Notes: generated from the sequence alone by a model not told the origin. Counted from the first letter of the stretch, positions 12,401-25,199 are shown. The stretch is 64,000 nucleotides of DNA from Marsupella aquatica (GCA_973895155.1 OZ316892.1:28210001-28274000), one strand, 5' to 3'. Numbers and translations: made by a program.

Positions 12401-12932
12401 CAAACGCGTGTTGGCAAAAGAGCGTCTTTGCATTCTGCTTATCGAGGAAATCAACTTCGTAGACCTGCAGGGCTGTTACATTTTTATAGGACTCGAGAAT
12501 GTCAACGTTACGGGTGGTGATGATCACACAACTATCCTTTCCAAACTGTTCCAAGTTGGGTAAGATTTTCAGTTTATCTGCTGAGTCTACGCCATCCAAT
12601 ATTAGAAGTGTGGTAAGCTTCTCCACGTCCGACCAATCAAAGTAATGGGAGGGGTAGGTCTGCGATCCGAAATAAAAACATTGGGCAATCCGTTTTTGCA
12701 ATTTGTGGCTTGCGATGTCCTTCACGTTCTCAACGAAGCAAGTGCAGTTGAGGTTTTTCGAAATGGTGTTGAATACTTGCTTAGCCAGGGTGGTCTTGCC
12801 GATGCCACCCATGCCAGAAATTACCAACATCGTTCGCCCTTTTAGCTTCCCTATGATTTCCTCAGCACGACTCTCCAGCTGGACAGGATGGTCAGGCAAT
12901 CGCTCACATTTTCCGATGGGCTGCAGCTGCAC
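9484..12932 (-). CDS. NB-ARC-LRR intracellular immune receptor (NLR), 5' exon(s) not found
   Basis: Two exons are clear. The first, 12932-11865 (356 codons), starts at an acceptor GCGGCAG|GTGCAG and ends AATCAG|GTAAAT. The second, 11640-9484 (718 codons plus stop), starts TCACCAG|GTGAAT. The first exon is an NB-ARC ATPase: P-loop GMGGIGKTT, kinase-2 TTLLILDGVD, RNBS-B CVIITTRN, GLPL-like CEGVPLTLEVLG, and an MHD-like VHESLRDLA. The second is about 20 leucine-rich repeats (LP..F.NL..L..L.I..C). NLRs detect pathogen effectors in the cytoplasm and trigger immunity. RNBS-A and kinase-2 context look TIR-type or non-CC. The expected N-terminal domain (TIR, hydrolase or kinase) should lie upstream of 12932, but I could not identify it. 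Oddities: Gly in place of the second kinase-2 Asp, VHE in place of MHD, and a C-terminus that overlaps a dispersed repeat. Confidence 0.85.
10950..11115. repeat. 75-bp tandem duplication inside the LRR exon
   Basis: The block GAGTCCGGTAGACGCTGCAG starts at 10955 and again at 11030, exactly 75 bp (25 codons) apart. The encoded LRR units DSFGRNLKSLKRLSISDCP are almost identical, and a third, more diverged unit (DSFSRNLKSLKRWTISDCP) adjoins. This is recent repeat-number expansion of single LRR units. Confidence 0.9.
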
Positions 12933-15455
12933 CTGCCGCAAAGTTTAAATCATTCCTAGTCAATCCAAGTGCACCTCAACAAAAAACACCCTCGAATTCA
13001 AGGAAGTTCAACCTGAGTTTCAATTTGTGTTTTTCTAATTCTTGCTTTTCCGAACCTTCAAGATGCGACTGACTGTATACATCACGGAAATACTTGAATC
13101 ACGGCTTTGATCGTCCTTATCGTCACTTTGCCCAAGTGAGCAAATAACAGAGACTCTGGCATGGTCGATTCTAGGTGAACATAGTTTCTAAGGAAGGAAC
13201 GGAGGATACTGTTGAACATTGTAGGGAGATACACCGGTATGGTGTACCGTCCCAGAGACCGCGGTAGAAGGTAATATGGTCATCTGACATACAGCATGCG
13301 ATCATTTCCAATGCGGACATCGACCTTCCTGCCCCGAAGTTCAACTTCCATTGAGCCTCTCGTTACGGAGTAGCTGAGGGACAATTGACAGAACTTCTAA
13401 TTAAGCTATTACCATTCAACCCTCACAATTCTCTGAAGCATGGTCGATCAGTGAAGATGCGGCAGATTTCATTGATCGAGGTCTCTACGATTGCCGAAAT
13501 AAAGGAACAGTCTATGATACAAAATTTCCCGGAGCCGGCCTGGATGAAAGTCAGGGCGGAGCAATACCTGAGGAGAGTCTTCATTGAATTTGTCAGGCCC
13601 AGAAGCTGTTGAAATATCAGAAATGTCTTCATACCAGTGACCGGTCATTTTGCTTTGAGTCGAAGATTTGAGGGCCTCGTACTCGGGACTCCTGAGTTGG
13701 AAAGCAGGTCACGTATGAGTTCATCATGCAAGATATAACATATGTGCACCGTCGCTTTTATCAAGACCTTTGAAGATTAAGCTCTGGCAGATTATTTCAC
13801 GAATCTACTGTAGAAAGTTTGATAGTTTGAGAACATGTAATTGCTCTAGCTGGGCGGGAAGAACAAATCGACCTGCTTCGTAGAGTCAGCATTCCAAAGG
13901 TAACGACCAAGTTAGGACTGCGAATTACCTGAACTTTGAATTTCTTACTTGAGCTTTCTGGATACGATTGAGAGTACGGCCGGCGCGTACACATTGATGT
14001 TGATCCTGAATGAGCACCTGCTCGTTTCCAGGGTCGCCCTGCCCTCCACACCATACACCACTCAGAATTTGAGGAGCCCACGATTGAAGAAGATCAGCGG
14101 GACATCAGATACGGCCATGCTGATTTTCTGGCGACCGTTCAAATTTCTCGAGATTAGGGGATCTAATCAGGTTTTCGCTCCCCAAAATCACCTCTTCAGT
14201 TGCACCGTCAGTAATCACTGTGCGTTCCTGTTGTACATATGTAGGTAACGCAACCTAGGTACGCGAAAGCAGCAGTTCCAAATTATCTTCTTTTGATAGA
14301 TTCATCTGTCACGTTCGGCTTCTCAAAATTCCTCTGTCACGATTCCCCAGCCATCGATTCTATCGTACCAAGCTCATCCTCAATTCATTCTTTTTTATTC
14401 CATTCATCGAATTAGATTCTTAAAGATATGCAATGTTGAATCTTGTGCCCGGTCTACCGAGCAGTGTGAGGTGGGGCCATCTTGTCTTCCACCTTCTCCA
14501 ACAAGTTTATTTTTATAATCTTTGAATTGTCTGATACAGCTTTTGGACCCGGAGATTGGACGGTACGCCTGAGCGACTCGTTTTTGGCTTAGCACTCTAA
14601 TGCCATGGTCCCCTTAGAATTTCTGTCCAATTAACACATGGAAGCGTGTGGTTCGGCTCAGCAATTTTCCTTCGGAACCTTGAAAGAGGCTTTATTCAGA
14701 GAGCAATATAAACTGGAAAGCAGGAGGGAAAATAAGTCACAAATCATCCACCCGGAAGGGACATCCGAGCCAGGGATTGGAACACAGGGACCATCGATCA
14801 AATTGAGTGATTCAGAAGTTTTCCACGAGATCTTCACGAACCCCGCCAGCTGCAGACCAAGTCGCACGGCAATTAGTTCTAACCAGATCATTTTATTGAA
14901 TCTCTCCGTGTCAATGTTTTTACGGTTATCAGAACAAGAACAATGCATACTTGATGCATCCCTACAGTGTCTGTAGTGCCTTGCACTCTTTGAAAATGGT
15001 AGTTGCAGAGGTGTACACCTTTAGGAACGATCACGGAATGATCAAGATGTAGAAATGAGGCTGATCTCCTTTCTTGCTGGCTTTCTAACTGATCATTGCA
15101 GGCGTCGATAGTGCATGCTGGGGCTTTGTGTAGGTGAGACAGAGAGCGAATCAATTAAGGAATTCATGAGTCAACGCGATCCCAATTGGAGCAAAAGACA
15201 AGATAATTTATATCAAGGTTCTGAGATGTGCAGGAGCTTTCCATTTGGAAACTTTTGCAGAGGGTTCAAATCACTGCTGGGACAAAGGCCGGCTGGACAC
15301 GCGACTCTGCATGAAGTTTCTACGGATTCTCCGAAAAAGGTTACAAATGGATTGCAGATATTTCACCGCCTCCAGAAGCCCGAGGGTACAGTATCAGGAA
15401 GTCAATTTCTAACCTGCAACAGCTACAGTAGTTATCTAAATTATGTTTGTCCCTA
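12933..15455. other. Region upstream of the NLR; no exon confidently identified
   Basis: This 2.5 kb should contain the promoter, an intron and the N-terminal exon(s) of the NLR on the minus strand. I examined the minus-strand frames near 13423-13632 and 13797-14081 and found no TIR, hydrolase or kinase motif. Plus-strand frames at 14638-14976 and 15115-15456 (112-113 codons) have no recognised family. They may be chance or transposon-derived. Confidence 0.4.
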
Positions 15456-15830
15456 AATTTCATATCTGTAGTCTGTCTTGGAATCAATTCTTTAGTTTAA
15501 TTTAAAGCTCCAAGCTCCCGGGAGACTTGTCCAAATTTCATATCTCTAGTCTGTCTTGGAATTAATTCTTCAATTTAATTTAAAGCTCCAAGCTCCTGGG
15601 AGTTTTGTCCGAATTTTCATATCCCTATTCGTCACCTTGGAATTAATTCTTCAATTTAAATTAAAACTTCCAGCTTGCGGGAGGTTTGTCCAAATTTCAT
15701 ATCTTTAGTTTGTCTTGGAATTCATTCTTCAATTTAATTTAAAACTCCAAACTCCAAGGAGGTATGTCCGAATTTCATGTCTCTAGTCTCTCTTGGAATT
15801 GTTAAAGCTCCAAGCTCTCGGGAGGAATCG
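15456..15830. repeat. Tandem array, ~80-bp unit, about four to five copies
   Basis: The unit reads AAATTTCATATCTCTAGTCTGTCTTGGAATTAATTCTTCAATTTAATTTAAAGCTCCAAGCTCC plus (G/T)GGGAG...TTTGTCC, in separate diverged copies. The units begin near 15456, 15534, 15615, 15695 and 15770, the last being truncated. Confidence 0.85.
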
Positions 15831-16122
15831 GAACAACTTCCTCCCACAGTAGCAATCCAAGTCTATCCGAGGGGGATATTCTATATTTATTTACACTATG
15901 TAGACATAATTGATGCCATTCATATTTGGGCGGTAACATCTTCAGCACTCGGACAGTCTCCAACAATCTACGTTACTCATTTTCAGGTACACCAATTTGT
16001 GCGGTCTGGGCAGATGAAATGCTCTTCGCATTGAAACTACAGATTGTGGGGCTCAATTGAGCTAAATTGCATTAATAAGGTCTCGTGAGGGTATTACCTC
16101 GTGAGGGCATTACCTGATTGCA

Positions 16123-16190
16123 TGGCCATGTCGGCAGTTGATTTGTTACGTTGCGATGCACAATCCTGAGGTTCGAATCCTGCACCATAA
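16123..16190 (+). mobile_element. Possible tRNA-derived SINE head
   Basis: An A-box-like TGGCCATGTCGG at 16123-16134 is followed 35 nt later by a near-perfect B box GGTTCGAATCC at 16170-16180. The flanks do not form a proper acceptor stem, so a functional tRNA is unlikely. A short retroposon is more probable. Confidence 0.35.
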
Positions 16191-16719
16191 TTAGTGTATG
16201 GTGATGCTTCCCTAAAGTCAGCCATCACTCAAATTCCGCCCTGATGGATCAACTGATTGCTTCCTATTCCTCGCCCTCAATCCTCCCTTGTCCTGTTGAT
16301 ACAGGACCAGAATAAGACCATATGAAGCTACCCGGCCCTGATCTCCCAAAAACCTCTTCGATTCAAGCCCCTTGGTTCAGCATTCAAGCCGAGGCTCAAG
16401 ATCTGACATCGATGGCGACTCCCTAGTGATAGGTTGAGGTCTCTCCCATCTGCTCGAACTCCTAGAGTTTTTGAGGTGCCGGTTTGCGTTTGGAAAGACG
16501 AGTGGTCACTGGGTCTATGGGCCAGTCGGTGGCCCGACTCGATAAATTCATCGTGCAAGCTAAGCTTCCGAGTATTTTGATGAGGATCTGTTGCAGCGGT
16601 TTGCAAAGGTGAAATTAGAGTAGTGGGTTGGATTCCTGTGCTAAAGGAACCAGGGGAGTTTGTTGATGTTGGTGAGCAGCAAGTGAACATTTGTTGTTGA
16701 GTTTCAGATTGTACTAGCA

Positions 16720-17965
16720 AACGCAGATCAACCGGAGTCATCGACTAGAAGAATATTTGGTCGTACTGTACGCGCTCCACCAAGGTATATGGACAGTGGA
16801 TTGATTTATCTCATTTACAATAGGATAATTTTGTTGCTGATGAGGGTGATGCGTTGATTTTGGAAGAAGGAGAACCTTCTTCATTTCATGAGGCAAGTGC
16901 TTCAAAGGAGAAGCAGAAGTGGAGTACAACAATGTAAATGGAGATGCAGTCACTGAAAGACAACAAAACTTGAGAGTTTGTCAAGCTGTTTGAGGAACAA
17001 CAAGTGGTGGACAGCAAATGGATATACAAGCTGAAAGATCAGTCCACGGGAGGCGGATCAAAAGGTTACAAGGCTAGGTTAGTAGCAAAGGGATTGACAT
17101 AGGAGAAAGCCAGGTGTGGATTATAATAAAGTTCTCTCATCAGTTGCTAAGTACTCTACAATATGACTATTGTGTGTGCTTGTTGTTATGTTGGATATGC
17201 TGCTAGATCAGATGGATGTTGTCGCAACTTTTCTCTATGGCACCTTGCTCTTCATGAGACTACCGCTAGGTTTTGTGACGAGAGGACAAGAGGATTTGGT
17301 TTGCAAATTGTTGAGATCTTTGTATGGGTTGAAGCAATCACCAAGATAGTGGAATAAGCAATTTGATGATTGGATTCATACACAAGGTTTTCATAAGAAT
17401 GTGTTTGACTTTGTGTGTATCTTGAACCGGTGAAGAATGTTATCTTTGGGTTCATATATTGTTTTAGTACTTTATGTGGATGACATGCTTATTGTGACCA
17501 AGGATAGGTTTGAGATTGTTAAGCTCAATTAAGGCACTGTTCAGTGTAGAGTTTAAGATGAAGGACTTAGGGCCAACTAAGAGGGTTTTGGGTATGGAGA
17601 TCACTAGGGACTTGGAGGCAGATAAGCTATGGTTGACGCAAAGCACTTATGTGAGGAAGGTAATTGCAAGATTCAACATGGAGGATAACAAGCCAATAAG
17701 TACCCCGTTGGCTCCACATTTCAAGATGTCATCAGCCTTTTGTCCTATGGATGAGATAGAGAAGGGGCTAATGTTAAAGGTTCCTTATGATAAGGCAGTG
17801 GGGAGTCATGTATTTTATGACTTGCACTAGACCTGATCTTGCCATGGCTATGGGCAAGGTGAGCAGACTAGGTACATGTCGAATCCAAGGAAGTGGATTA
17901 TCCGCTTGGGGGGGTCCACTTCCACAAATATTGACATCGTGTGCGAACAAAGTAAGGGGCGTTTT
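16720..17965 (+). mobile_element. Ty1/Copia retrotransposon relic (integrase end and reverse transcriptase)
   Basis: The reading frame is broken by stops and shifts, but Copia polyprotein blocks appear in order. They are: a basic RRIFGRTVRAPPRYMDS segment, the EPSSFHEA...KW...M..EM.SL..N.T block, QQVVDSKWIYKLKD, KGYKARLVAKGLT, the LLRSLYGLKQSPR motif, and the reverse transcriptase catalytic block LYVDDMLIVTKD. Then comes FKMKDLGPTKRVLGMEITRD near 17550-17610, followed by TRPDLAMAMGKVSR at about 17820-17860. No LTRs were found, and gag, protease and RNase H are missing or unrecognisable. It is a dead fragment. Confidence 0.85.
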
Positions 17966-18370
17966 ATTCATTTTAGCTAGGGAAGTACTTAGGAGTAGCG
18001 AGGAAGTAAGTAAGTGGGTAACAATTCAAAAATTGTCACTTGTCATCACATGATTCATTGCTTGCCTATGGCATTTTCACATTTTCATGCAAATGGCAAG
18101 CAAACAAGGTCTTGGCCAACTCCCAATGCATTGTCACCCTTGCTTTTGAAGCTGCCACGCTGCTTTCCTCAACAAGATGTACCTCATCATGCATGGTCAT
18201 CCTTGTTTGCTAAGCCAGTCACTCTAATAAGCTCCTTTACATCAATGGTAACTCTACTAACTTCATCTTTTCCATAGTCAAACATTTTCATGGTCCCTGA
18301 ATGTCTTAAATCCCCGAAGCTCTAAATCTGCTTATCCATTAGCCACTTTTTGGCTTCCTCTACCAATGAC

Positions 18371-18880
18371 TCATCCACAAATTAAGTCCTTGTGCATAAC
18401 ACACAAGTTATGCAAACAGATGCAAGCTCCAACTAGATCAGCCACATGATCCAATCTCATTTCAATGCAACGCAATAAAATCTGCCACCGTCCTTTCAAG
18501 ACCCAAAATGCACATTCAGATACACACATTTTTGTCGAACTTTGGATGAAGTTCCAATGGGCTCTCATAGGGTCAAGTTGCTCTTTCGATCCTTTGAAAG
18601 GAACATACATGCAGGTCCTGAAGGGATAGGCTGCATCACCAATAAGCTTATCCGGCAGGTAATCCCCACGAATTGTTTTCATTTCTACCCATGAGTTAAC
18701 AAAGAGAATATAATCATGAAGCGAGCCTGCCCAACCAAAATCCCAGTCCCAAAAAGTTATCTTTGTGTCCACAATTCCCTGCAACGAAGCCGAATAAAAT
18801 CCCTTCCTGTTATAGACGGGTGCAGGATCACCAGACGGTGCACTGATGGGGATATGGGAGCCATTGAGACTTCAGACTAA
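18371..18880 (-). mobile_element. PIF/Harbinger (HARBI1-type) transposase fragment
   Basis: Reading on the minus strand from about 18870, the peptide runs SLNGSHIPISAPSGDPAPVY, then NRKGFYSASLQGIVDTKITF, WDWDFGWAGSLHDYILF, LIGDAAYPF and VSECAFWVLKGRWQIL. It ends LHNLCVMHKD. This is the DDE_Tnp_4 catalytic region of Harbinger transposases. The second Asp (GSLHD) and the later Glu (SECAF) are present. The usual first Asp (A-I-D-G-T-H) is read here as Asn in LNGSH, and no ATG, N-terminal half or Myb-like partner is seen. It is therefore a 5'-truncated, probably inactive copy. Confidence 0.85.
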
Positions 18881-20078
18881 GTAAAAATTCTGAAGTAATT
18901 GGATATTACTTTGAATTGGAACAAATTCAATCACAAACTCTGACCTCTGTCTTAGCATTCTTGACCTCACATTGCAATGGTCCATGCTAATTTCTGTTTT
19001 GCAATGGTCCATGTTGATTTTCTTCTTGATTGATGAGACTGGAATCTTCTTGGCTCCCCATTCCATGTGCGATTTGGCTCCACATTCCGTCTCTGTTCAG
19101 CAGCAATTTTAGAGTTTGATATGTAAGCTAGAGCCGAGCTGAGACCAAGTTGTGAAAGGGTGGGGCTGACAGGACCGCTAATTAGAAGTGAGCAATGTGC
19201 CCCCAGATCCTTTCCCGCTAGCGTTAGCCAAAGATTCAGGTGGAGTGGGTCCCAAGTTGTCTTCTAGTCAATGATTCTAGCTACACTGGCTGGAGTTCCC
19301 TTTACAAGATGTCGGGGGCAATAAAAGTATTCTAAATTCTCTGGTAGCCCCGGTATACTGTTTTTAGCATGTGAAACTGCTGCTGGCTCAGCTTTCAGGG
19401 CCGTTTGCTTGCTTTTCATGCTGCAGCGAGGGCTGCTCGTCTTAAGGAGGAAGCTTATGCCACGCGTTACCCGGGAGACCTTTTTAACCCGTTTGCTGTG
19501 GAGGGTCTTTGGAGCATTGCACCCAACTCTTGACCATTTCTTGAGCTCTTGTGCGGTTCATTATGTGGAGCAATGACCTTATTCCCCTGTTTCTGTTATC
19601 AAGGCCTTTTTTAGATAGTGGGTATCTATTGCGCTTCAGCGAGCACATGCTTTCACTATCCTTCATAGAGGAGAGGCGGTAAGTTGGAGTCTGGCCATCT
19701 AGTCGGATTCCCTTGCTTGACCCTCTTATGCAGTTCACGCCTGAGCTTTGTCAGGCCCTTCAATATGCCACTAGGTAGACTTTAGGGTAGTGTGTCTTCA
19801 GTTTTCCTTGGGCTGGGCTTGTGACTCGCCTTTTTGGCTTTTTGGCCTTTTCTTTGTTTTGCCTTGATTGGGTTTTTGGACTGTGGGATCCTCTCTCTCT
19901 CCCCATTCAGGCCCCCATTGATTGGAAAAAAAATAAAATTAAACAAGGGGCTGAGCCCCGAAAACTTTATTCCACAAGGAAGGCTAGGGAAAACCAAAGA
20001 AAACTGCCTGGAGGAAGGAGGCAGAGTGAAAAAAAACGAGCAATTAAGGGGGGCCAGGAGAAGGAGCACCCCCATTGA
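18881..20078. other. Intergenic, no supportable gene
   Basis: Short overlapping frames on both strands near 19780-20080 are built from low-complexity CTTTTTGGC-rich DNA and are not credible proteins. Confidence 0.45.
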
Positions 20079-20270
20079 CTAGTCTTTTTGGCTTTTTGGA
20101 CTTTTCTCTGTTTTCCTTTGATTGGGTTTTTGGGATGTGGGATCCTCTCTCTCCCCTTGAGGGCCAGTGACTAGTCTTTTTGGCTTTTTGGACTTTTCTT
20201 TGTTTTCCTTTGATTGGGTTTTCGGCTTGTGGGATCCTCTCTCTCCCCTTGAGGCCCCTGCTTTTTGGCT
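20079..20270. repeat. ~88-bp tandem repeat, two copies plus a diverged copy at 19825-19915
   Basis: The unit GACTAGTCTTTTTGGCTTTT...GACTTTTC(T)TTGTTTTCCTTTGATTGGG, then GTGGGATCCTCTCTCTCCCC, occurs at about 20077-20160 and 20166-20255. An older version lies at 19825-19915. It lies just upstream of the ILK-like gene. Confidence 0.8.
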
Positions 20271-20420
20271 GATATATATACCTTTGAATTGAACTCGTAT
20301 GTGTATTATTATCGATGAATATCGAGGGACGGAAGAATCGATGCTGCCGGCAGAGGGCTTGAAGGTTTCCGTAGAAGGAGCTCGAAGGAGCTGCACGTAC
20401 GGCCCATTGAACGTCGTTTG

Positions 20421-23400
20421 ATGATCGATGTGAGCGCAGTTGTGATGCGAGAGTTCATCATGAATAGAGAGGATGCAGCTGCTGAGTCGCAGTCTAGCCC
20501 GGTCGACAAGATTGCCAGTTTACTACAATACGCTAGCACGGGGCAGGTAGATGGCGTCAGGCAAATCCTTGACGAAGGCCTGCCTGTAGACTCCGCGGAT
20601 TATGATGGGCGAACAGCGCTGCATCTCGCGGCTAGTGAGGGCAACCTTGGCGTAGTTGAGTTGTTGTTGGAGCGCGAAGCTAAGGGCAATTTAGTCGATC
20701 GGTGGCAGGACACGGTAAGCGCAGAACTTGAACTCCATCCGTCAAATTTTTTGGCATGATTCACGTTCAGATTGTGATACTTGAACATTGCAACATTCTG
20801 CTCATATATTGATCGATGTCCGACCATGTGTAGCCCTTGGTGAATGCGGAGCGCTACATACAAGGGACCGAAACCAAACGAAAAGAATACAAGAAAGTTT
20901 CAGAACTTCTCGCCGCCCGGGTCAAAGAGGTATATACGTTCGACATCGCTGGCTTTAAGCAGCTCGCGTACACGGATTAACTGTGAAAGATCAAATTATC
21001 TTTGCCTTGAACGATGACTTCCTTAAGAAATATAACCCCAGAGGATTTTGTGGTTCGCAAACGAGGGAATAAGCCAGGGGCGGGTCCAATAGACGGGCGC
21101 AAGAGCAGAAGCTCATGCACCCGAATTGGTCCAGCCGGAGGTGATGAAATGAGAAGTCCGGCCTTGAAGTTTTGACCATTGTTGAACTTTCTTAATTGTT
21201 TGTTGAATTGATATATTGTCCGGTCTTACTTAGCCTGGGACAATCCAAATCGACAAAGAGCGGGCGGAGATGAAGGAGGAAATAGAGCAGCTAGAGCTCC
21301 TAGAGCAGCTGAAGGAAGATTACGAGATCGACATCGAAGAGCTCAACTTGCAGGACGCCACCGTAATCGGCAGAGTGAGTTGAATTTAATGGCTTCTTAA
21401 TTGCATTCCTACGCTGTGGATGTGATTCACAGCTAGCTCTAGTGATTATTTAGCTTGTAGCTAGCCATTCACGAGTTCCTATGTAAGGCCAGCTGGTCAA
21501 ACAGGTTTGAGCACTGGATTTGATTTGGACATATACACTCGCCACAACTTGCTCGGACATCACTAACTGACGAGAATTTTGTTGCGAGCAAATTTCCACG
21601 TGCTTAATAGTTTGCTAATGATCAGGCTCCAAAGTCTGAATGCGCTAGTGTCTCTGGATCAGGGTTCCTACGGACAAGTGAAATTGGCGAAATGGCGGGG
21701 AACGAAGGTTGCAGCGAAAACCATTTTGGAGAAGCTTGCAAAGAGAGAAGAAATAAAGTCAGTCCTTCAACACCAAAAAATCTCCCATTAATTTGTCATT
21801 TTGCGAGAACTGTCACAACTTTTGTTGATCAGATTGAGCCTCTTTAAACCTTCGTGTTTATGGAATTATTGTGCAATTAAAAACAATTTTGAGCCTAGCT
21901 TCAGGACTGGAAAGGTCTCCTCAGTCGTAATCTATGCAGCACTCGCTTAGTGGAAAAGTAACATGCCCTGTGATTCCTGGCCGGACAACAGGAAGGAGTT
22001 CCGCATGGAGCTCCTGTTGCTGCAAAGTCTCCGACACCCCAATATTGTTGAGTTCCTTGGAGCTGTCACGAAGAATGACGACCTCGTTATTGTCACCGAG
22101 TATCTAGCTAAGGCAAGTCTATACTGCTTGAACTCTAATTTTCTGAGATTTTCTTGATGGACCGTCGAATTCGTTACAAATAGTTATCTCCCTATTTTGA
22201 TTAAGCGCAATCTGGCCAGGTGACAGATTGTAGTAACCTTCATTTCCAGCTAGAGCTCGATAACCCGTAATACAGAGTAGGTATGGAGATTGCTTTTGGA
22301 AACAGTTAAAAATTCCTTGGCATGAGCAGGGAGACCTACATGACATTATGGACAGAAGGGGTCGAATTCCAGCGAGAGATGCGGTGAACTACGCCCTTGA
22401 CATTGCTCGGTAAGGTCCGACGTGAACAGATGTAAAGACCGAGCATTCAGAACCCTAGTTTAAAACGATTCATCAATTTTCTGATCTTCAAACGCTAGCT
22501 ATAATGGCAAGGGCACGTGCACACACGATTCAGAAGTTATCAGCGCTTCCATTTTTAATTGCTCAACCTGCTTTTCAGGGGCATGAATTATCTTCACCAG
22601 CATAAACCGAGAGCTATCGTTCATCGTGACCTGAAACCGAGGTACATCCGAAATTTATGCGGCCTGAAAAGTCTTTCCATTAATTAATTTCAAAGTTGAT
22701 TCGAAAGCATACTTCAAGGATTTTTACTTGCAACACATGGCGTAATCAATTGAGATGGCTCCGTCCCATCCAAGTTGGTAACCATTTTTGCATTCCCCGA
22801 ACTGTCCTCGTTGATCCTTAGCGATGCGCCAAAGATACGTGATGTTGAAAGATAGTCATCCGGACTTGTGCACTGTCTGTGACGGCATAGTTACTCAGAA
22901 AGTTCTTGTTTCTTTTGAATTTCTCTACAACAGTCGATTGTTTCTACTTGTGACAGCTGGTTCTAAAGCGCGTGGTCACTTAACTCGGATGATTGGCATT
23001 CCATCTAATTGGATTCAGATTTTTATAGCTAAGTGCTTTCCTTGGATTACGAATGTTCTCATCGCGATGAACATCCGTCAGAAACTTGCTACAGGATGAC
23101 TCTGGCCATCTGAAGGTCGCGGACTTTGGGTTGTCCAAGTTGATGGAGCCTCGACTGCTAAAAGGAAAGGAGTTTGGATATGAAATGACAGGGGGGACAG
23201 GAACTTGTAAGTAAAGCGCGGTACAGCTATAGCTTGTCGGTCGGTACTTGGCCAAGGTGCACTTGCAGCAAAGTCAGTAATCAATGACATAGAATTATGG
23301 ATCACGGGATGCCGGTGGGAATAGTCTGGACACTCGATCACAAATTATTCTGCTCGGTTTCGTACATTGCTCCAAATATTTCGGTCTGCGGGTCGGATCG

Positions 23401-25024
23401 AGTCGACCTTATTTAGTACAGTAGTTGAGAGAACTTTTCGCACGGACCAATTTGATTTGCCAACCTTGAATGCTCGTGATCATGAAAAGTGTTGATGCGA
23501 ATTGCTGCCAGACATCCACGGATTGCACGGTAGAATTTTGGGTGGGGACTCGGATATTTAAACACCAGTTAGATACGTGTATGCATATAATATTCTTCAA
23601 AGGAGTGAACAATGTCCAGACACTTGCATGTGATAACAATTACTTTCCTGAAATGCAGATCGGTACATGGCTCCTGAAGTTTTCTTACATAAAAACTACG
23701 ACAAAAGCGTTGATGTGTTCTCGTTCGCAATTATCGTTGCAGAGGTACTTTTTCTGCTCGGTTATTCATACCTCAACTCAGGGAGCATCAAGATATGCAT
23801 AGATATTCTATGTTCAGATTTACAAACTAATGTTCCTTGATCCAACTTTAACTTGTGGATCTATTCGTGTTTCACCTGTAGATGTTTGAAGGTGGGCCTG
23901 CACTTTTGGGTAGGACCGGCCATTGGGTAGCACAAAAACGAGCCCAAGCAGATAGACGGCCAGAACTTCGAATGAAGTCATACCCGCACGGCATGAAAGA
24001 GTACGTGCCTATGATCCCAAACTTCAAGCTCGAACGTTCTTTGTGGCTTGCAAAGAGGATTTCTTGCATTCATACTCTTCGTCGGCCTGTGGCGTCCCAT
24101 GCGAGCCTGTCGAGAAGATCAATGGTGTTATTGACTAGGTTGGATCGGCAAATTTGCGGGCAAATTTGTGTACATTACTAGCTGTGTCCGCCATAGAAGA
24201 AATTAATCACTCGATTTAAGGAACAATCTATCAGCTGAGAGACATTACCAGGCGAAATGTCAATGCCGCTCAGGAGTAATGAATACTTTTAGTAACCTAG
24301 TTGGAGCAGAATGTTCATTCCTCACCCTCACCCTCAGGACTATTAGTATGATCAATCATATGGCTTGGACCTATATATTCTTCACGAGAGGTCCAAAGGA
24401 TGTAGATATAGGACAGCAATCCCTGTGACGATGACGATAATAGCTAGGGAATCCTAATTTTGCCGGCTTGCGTATATCTTTTGGACTGATATGGTCTGGG
24501 TCCGAAATGGGCAGCATTGGGCCTCAATTTAATTCTGCTTTGAATTCGTGAGGACGTGCAGCCTCCTGAGGAGATGCTGGGACAAGAATCCGGTCCTGAG
24601 GCCGACGTTTGCGGAGATCATAAAGGAGCTGGAGTGTATGCGGGCTGAGCTGATGAAGTTTCGCTGGAAGCCGAGGCCGATGCTAACGGACGCTGTCAGC
24701 AACATCTCCGGGAAATGGAAGAACTTTCAGCACAAAATGCAGCACGCTAGAATCGAGCAGTCGGGATCTGACCGCCCGTCTGACCGCCTGCCTCGCATAG
24801 ATGAAGGAAAGCCTGATAGTAGGAGAGCGACTACAAAACAGTCTCGTAGAGGCGGATCTGCCCCGGGATCTGCATATGGTGGAGAGTCGCGCAGAGGCGG
24901 TGGATCATTGAGTCGGAGGGAAGATTTGTACCCGTGGTTCTCAGCTGATGAGGGCAGTGTCTCCGCCTTCGATACATCCGAGGACAGCAGCTTGTCGACT
25001 AGCATCCACGGTCCTCCCGCATAG
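20421..25024 (+). CDS. ILK: Integrin-linked-kinase-like (ankyrin plus Raf-like) protein kinase
   Basis: Eleven exons join in phase: 20421-20714, 20834-20929, 21234-21374, 21663-21757, 21992-22112, 22330-22409, 22579-22641, 23082-23206, 23659-23744, 23882-24000 and 24553-25024, giving about 563 residues. The N-terminus carries ankyrin sequence (DGRTALHLAASEGNLGVVELLL), then a coiled Glu/Lys-rich linker. The kinase has the glycine loop GRGSYGQV, the lysine in VAAKTI, HRDLKPRN, VADFGLSK and YRYMAPEVF. All core catalytic residues are present, so it should be active, unlike animal ILK. The C-terminal tail is Ser/Arg/Gly-rich. Plant ILKs act in stress, immune and hormone signalling. Exon 5 ends AAG|GCAAGT, a GC-AG intron. 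The ATG at 20421 is the first in frame; one at 20448 is an alternative start. Confidence 0.9.
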
Positions 25025-25199
25025 CAGCAGCTGACAAAGTCTTACTACCAACAGCGCATTTCAGAGGCGAGATCGGCCTCGATCAGTTCTCCTATTGAGA
25101 TTGAAGGTCGAGACAATGCGCACAACTTGTGCACATTTCTCGAGGTTGAAAGGTCGAAATTAGTTCCCAAACACGACAACACCCGTCTGCAGCTGCTCC

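Noticed and set aside
13797-14081. Possible TIR-domain exon for the NLR
   Set aside because: No TIR motif could be found in any of the minus-strand frames I translated.
16123-16190. Functional tRNA gene
   Set aside because: A and B boxes are present but the acceptor and T stems do not pair, so only a tRNA-like retroposon is called.
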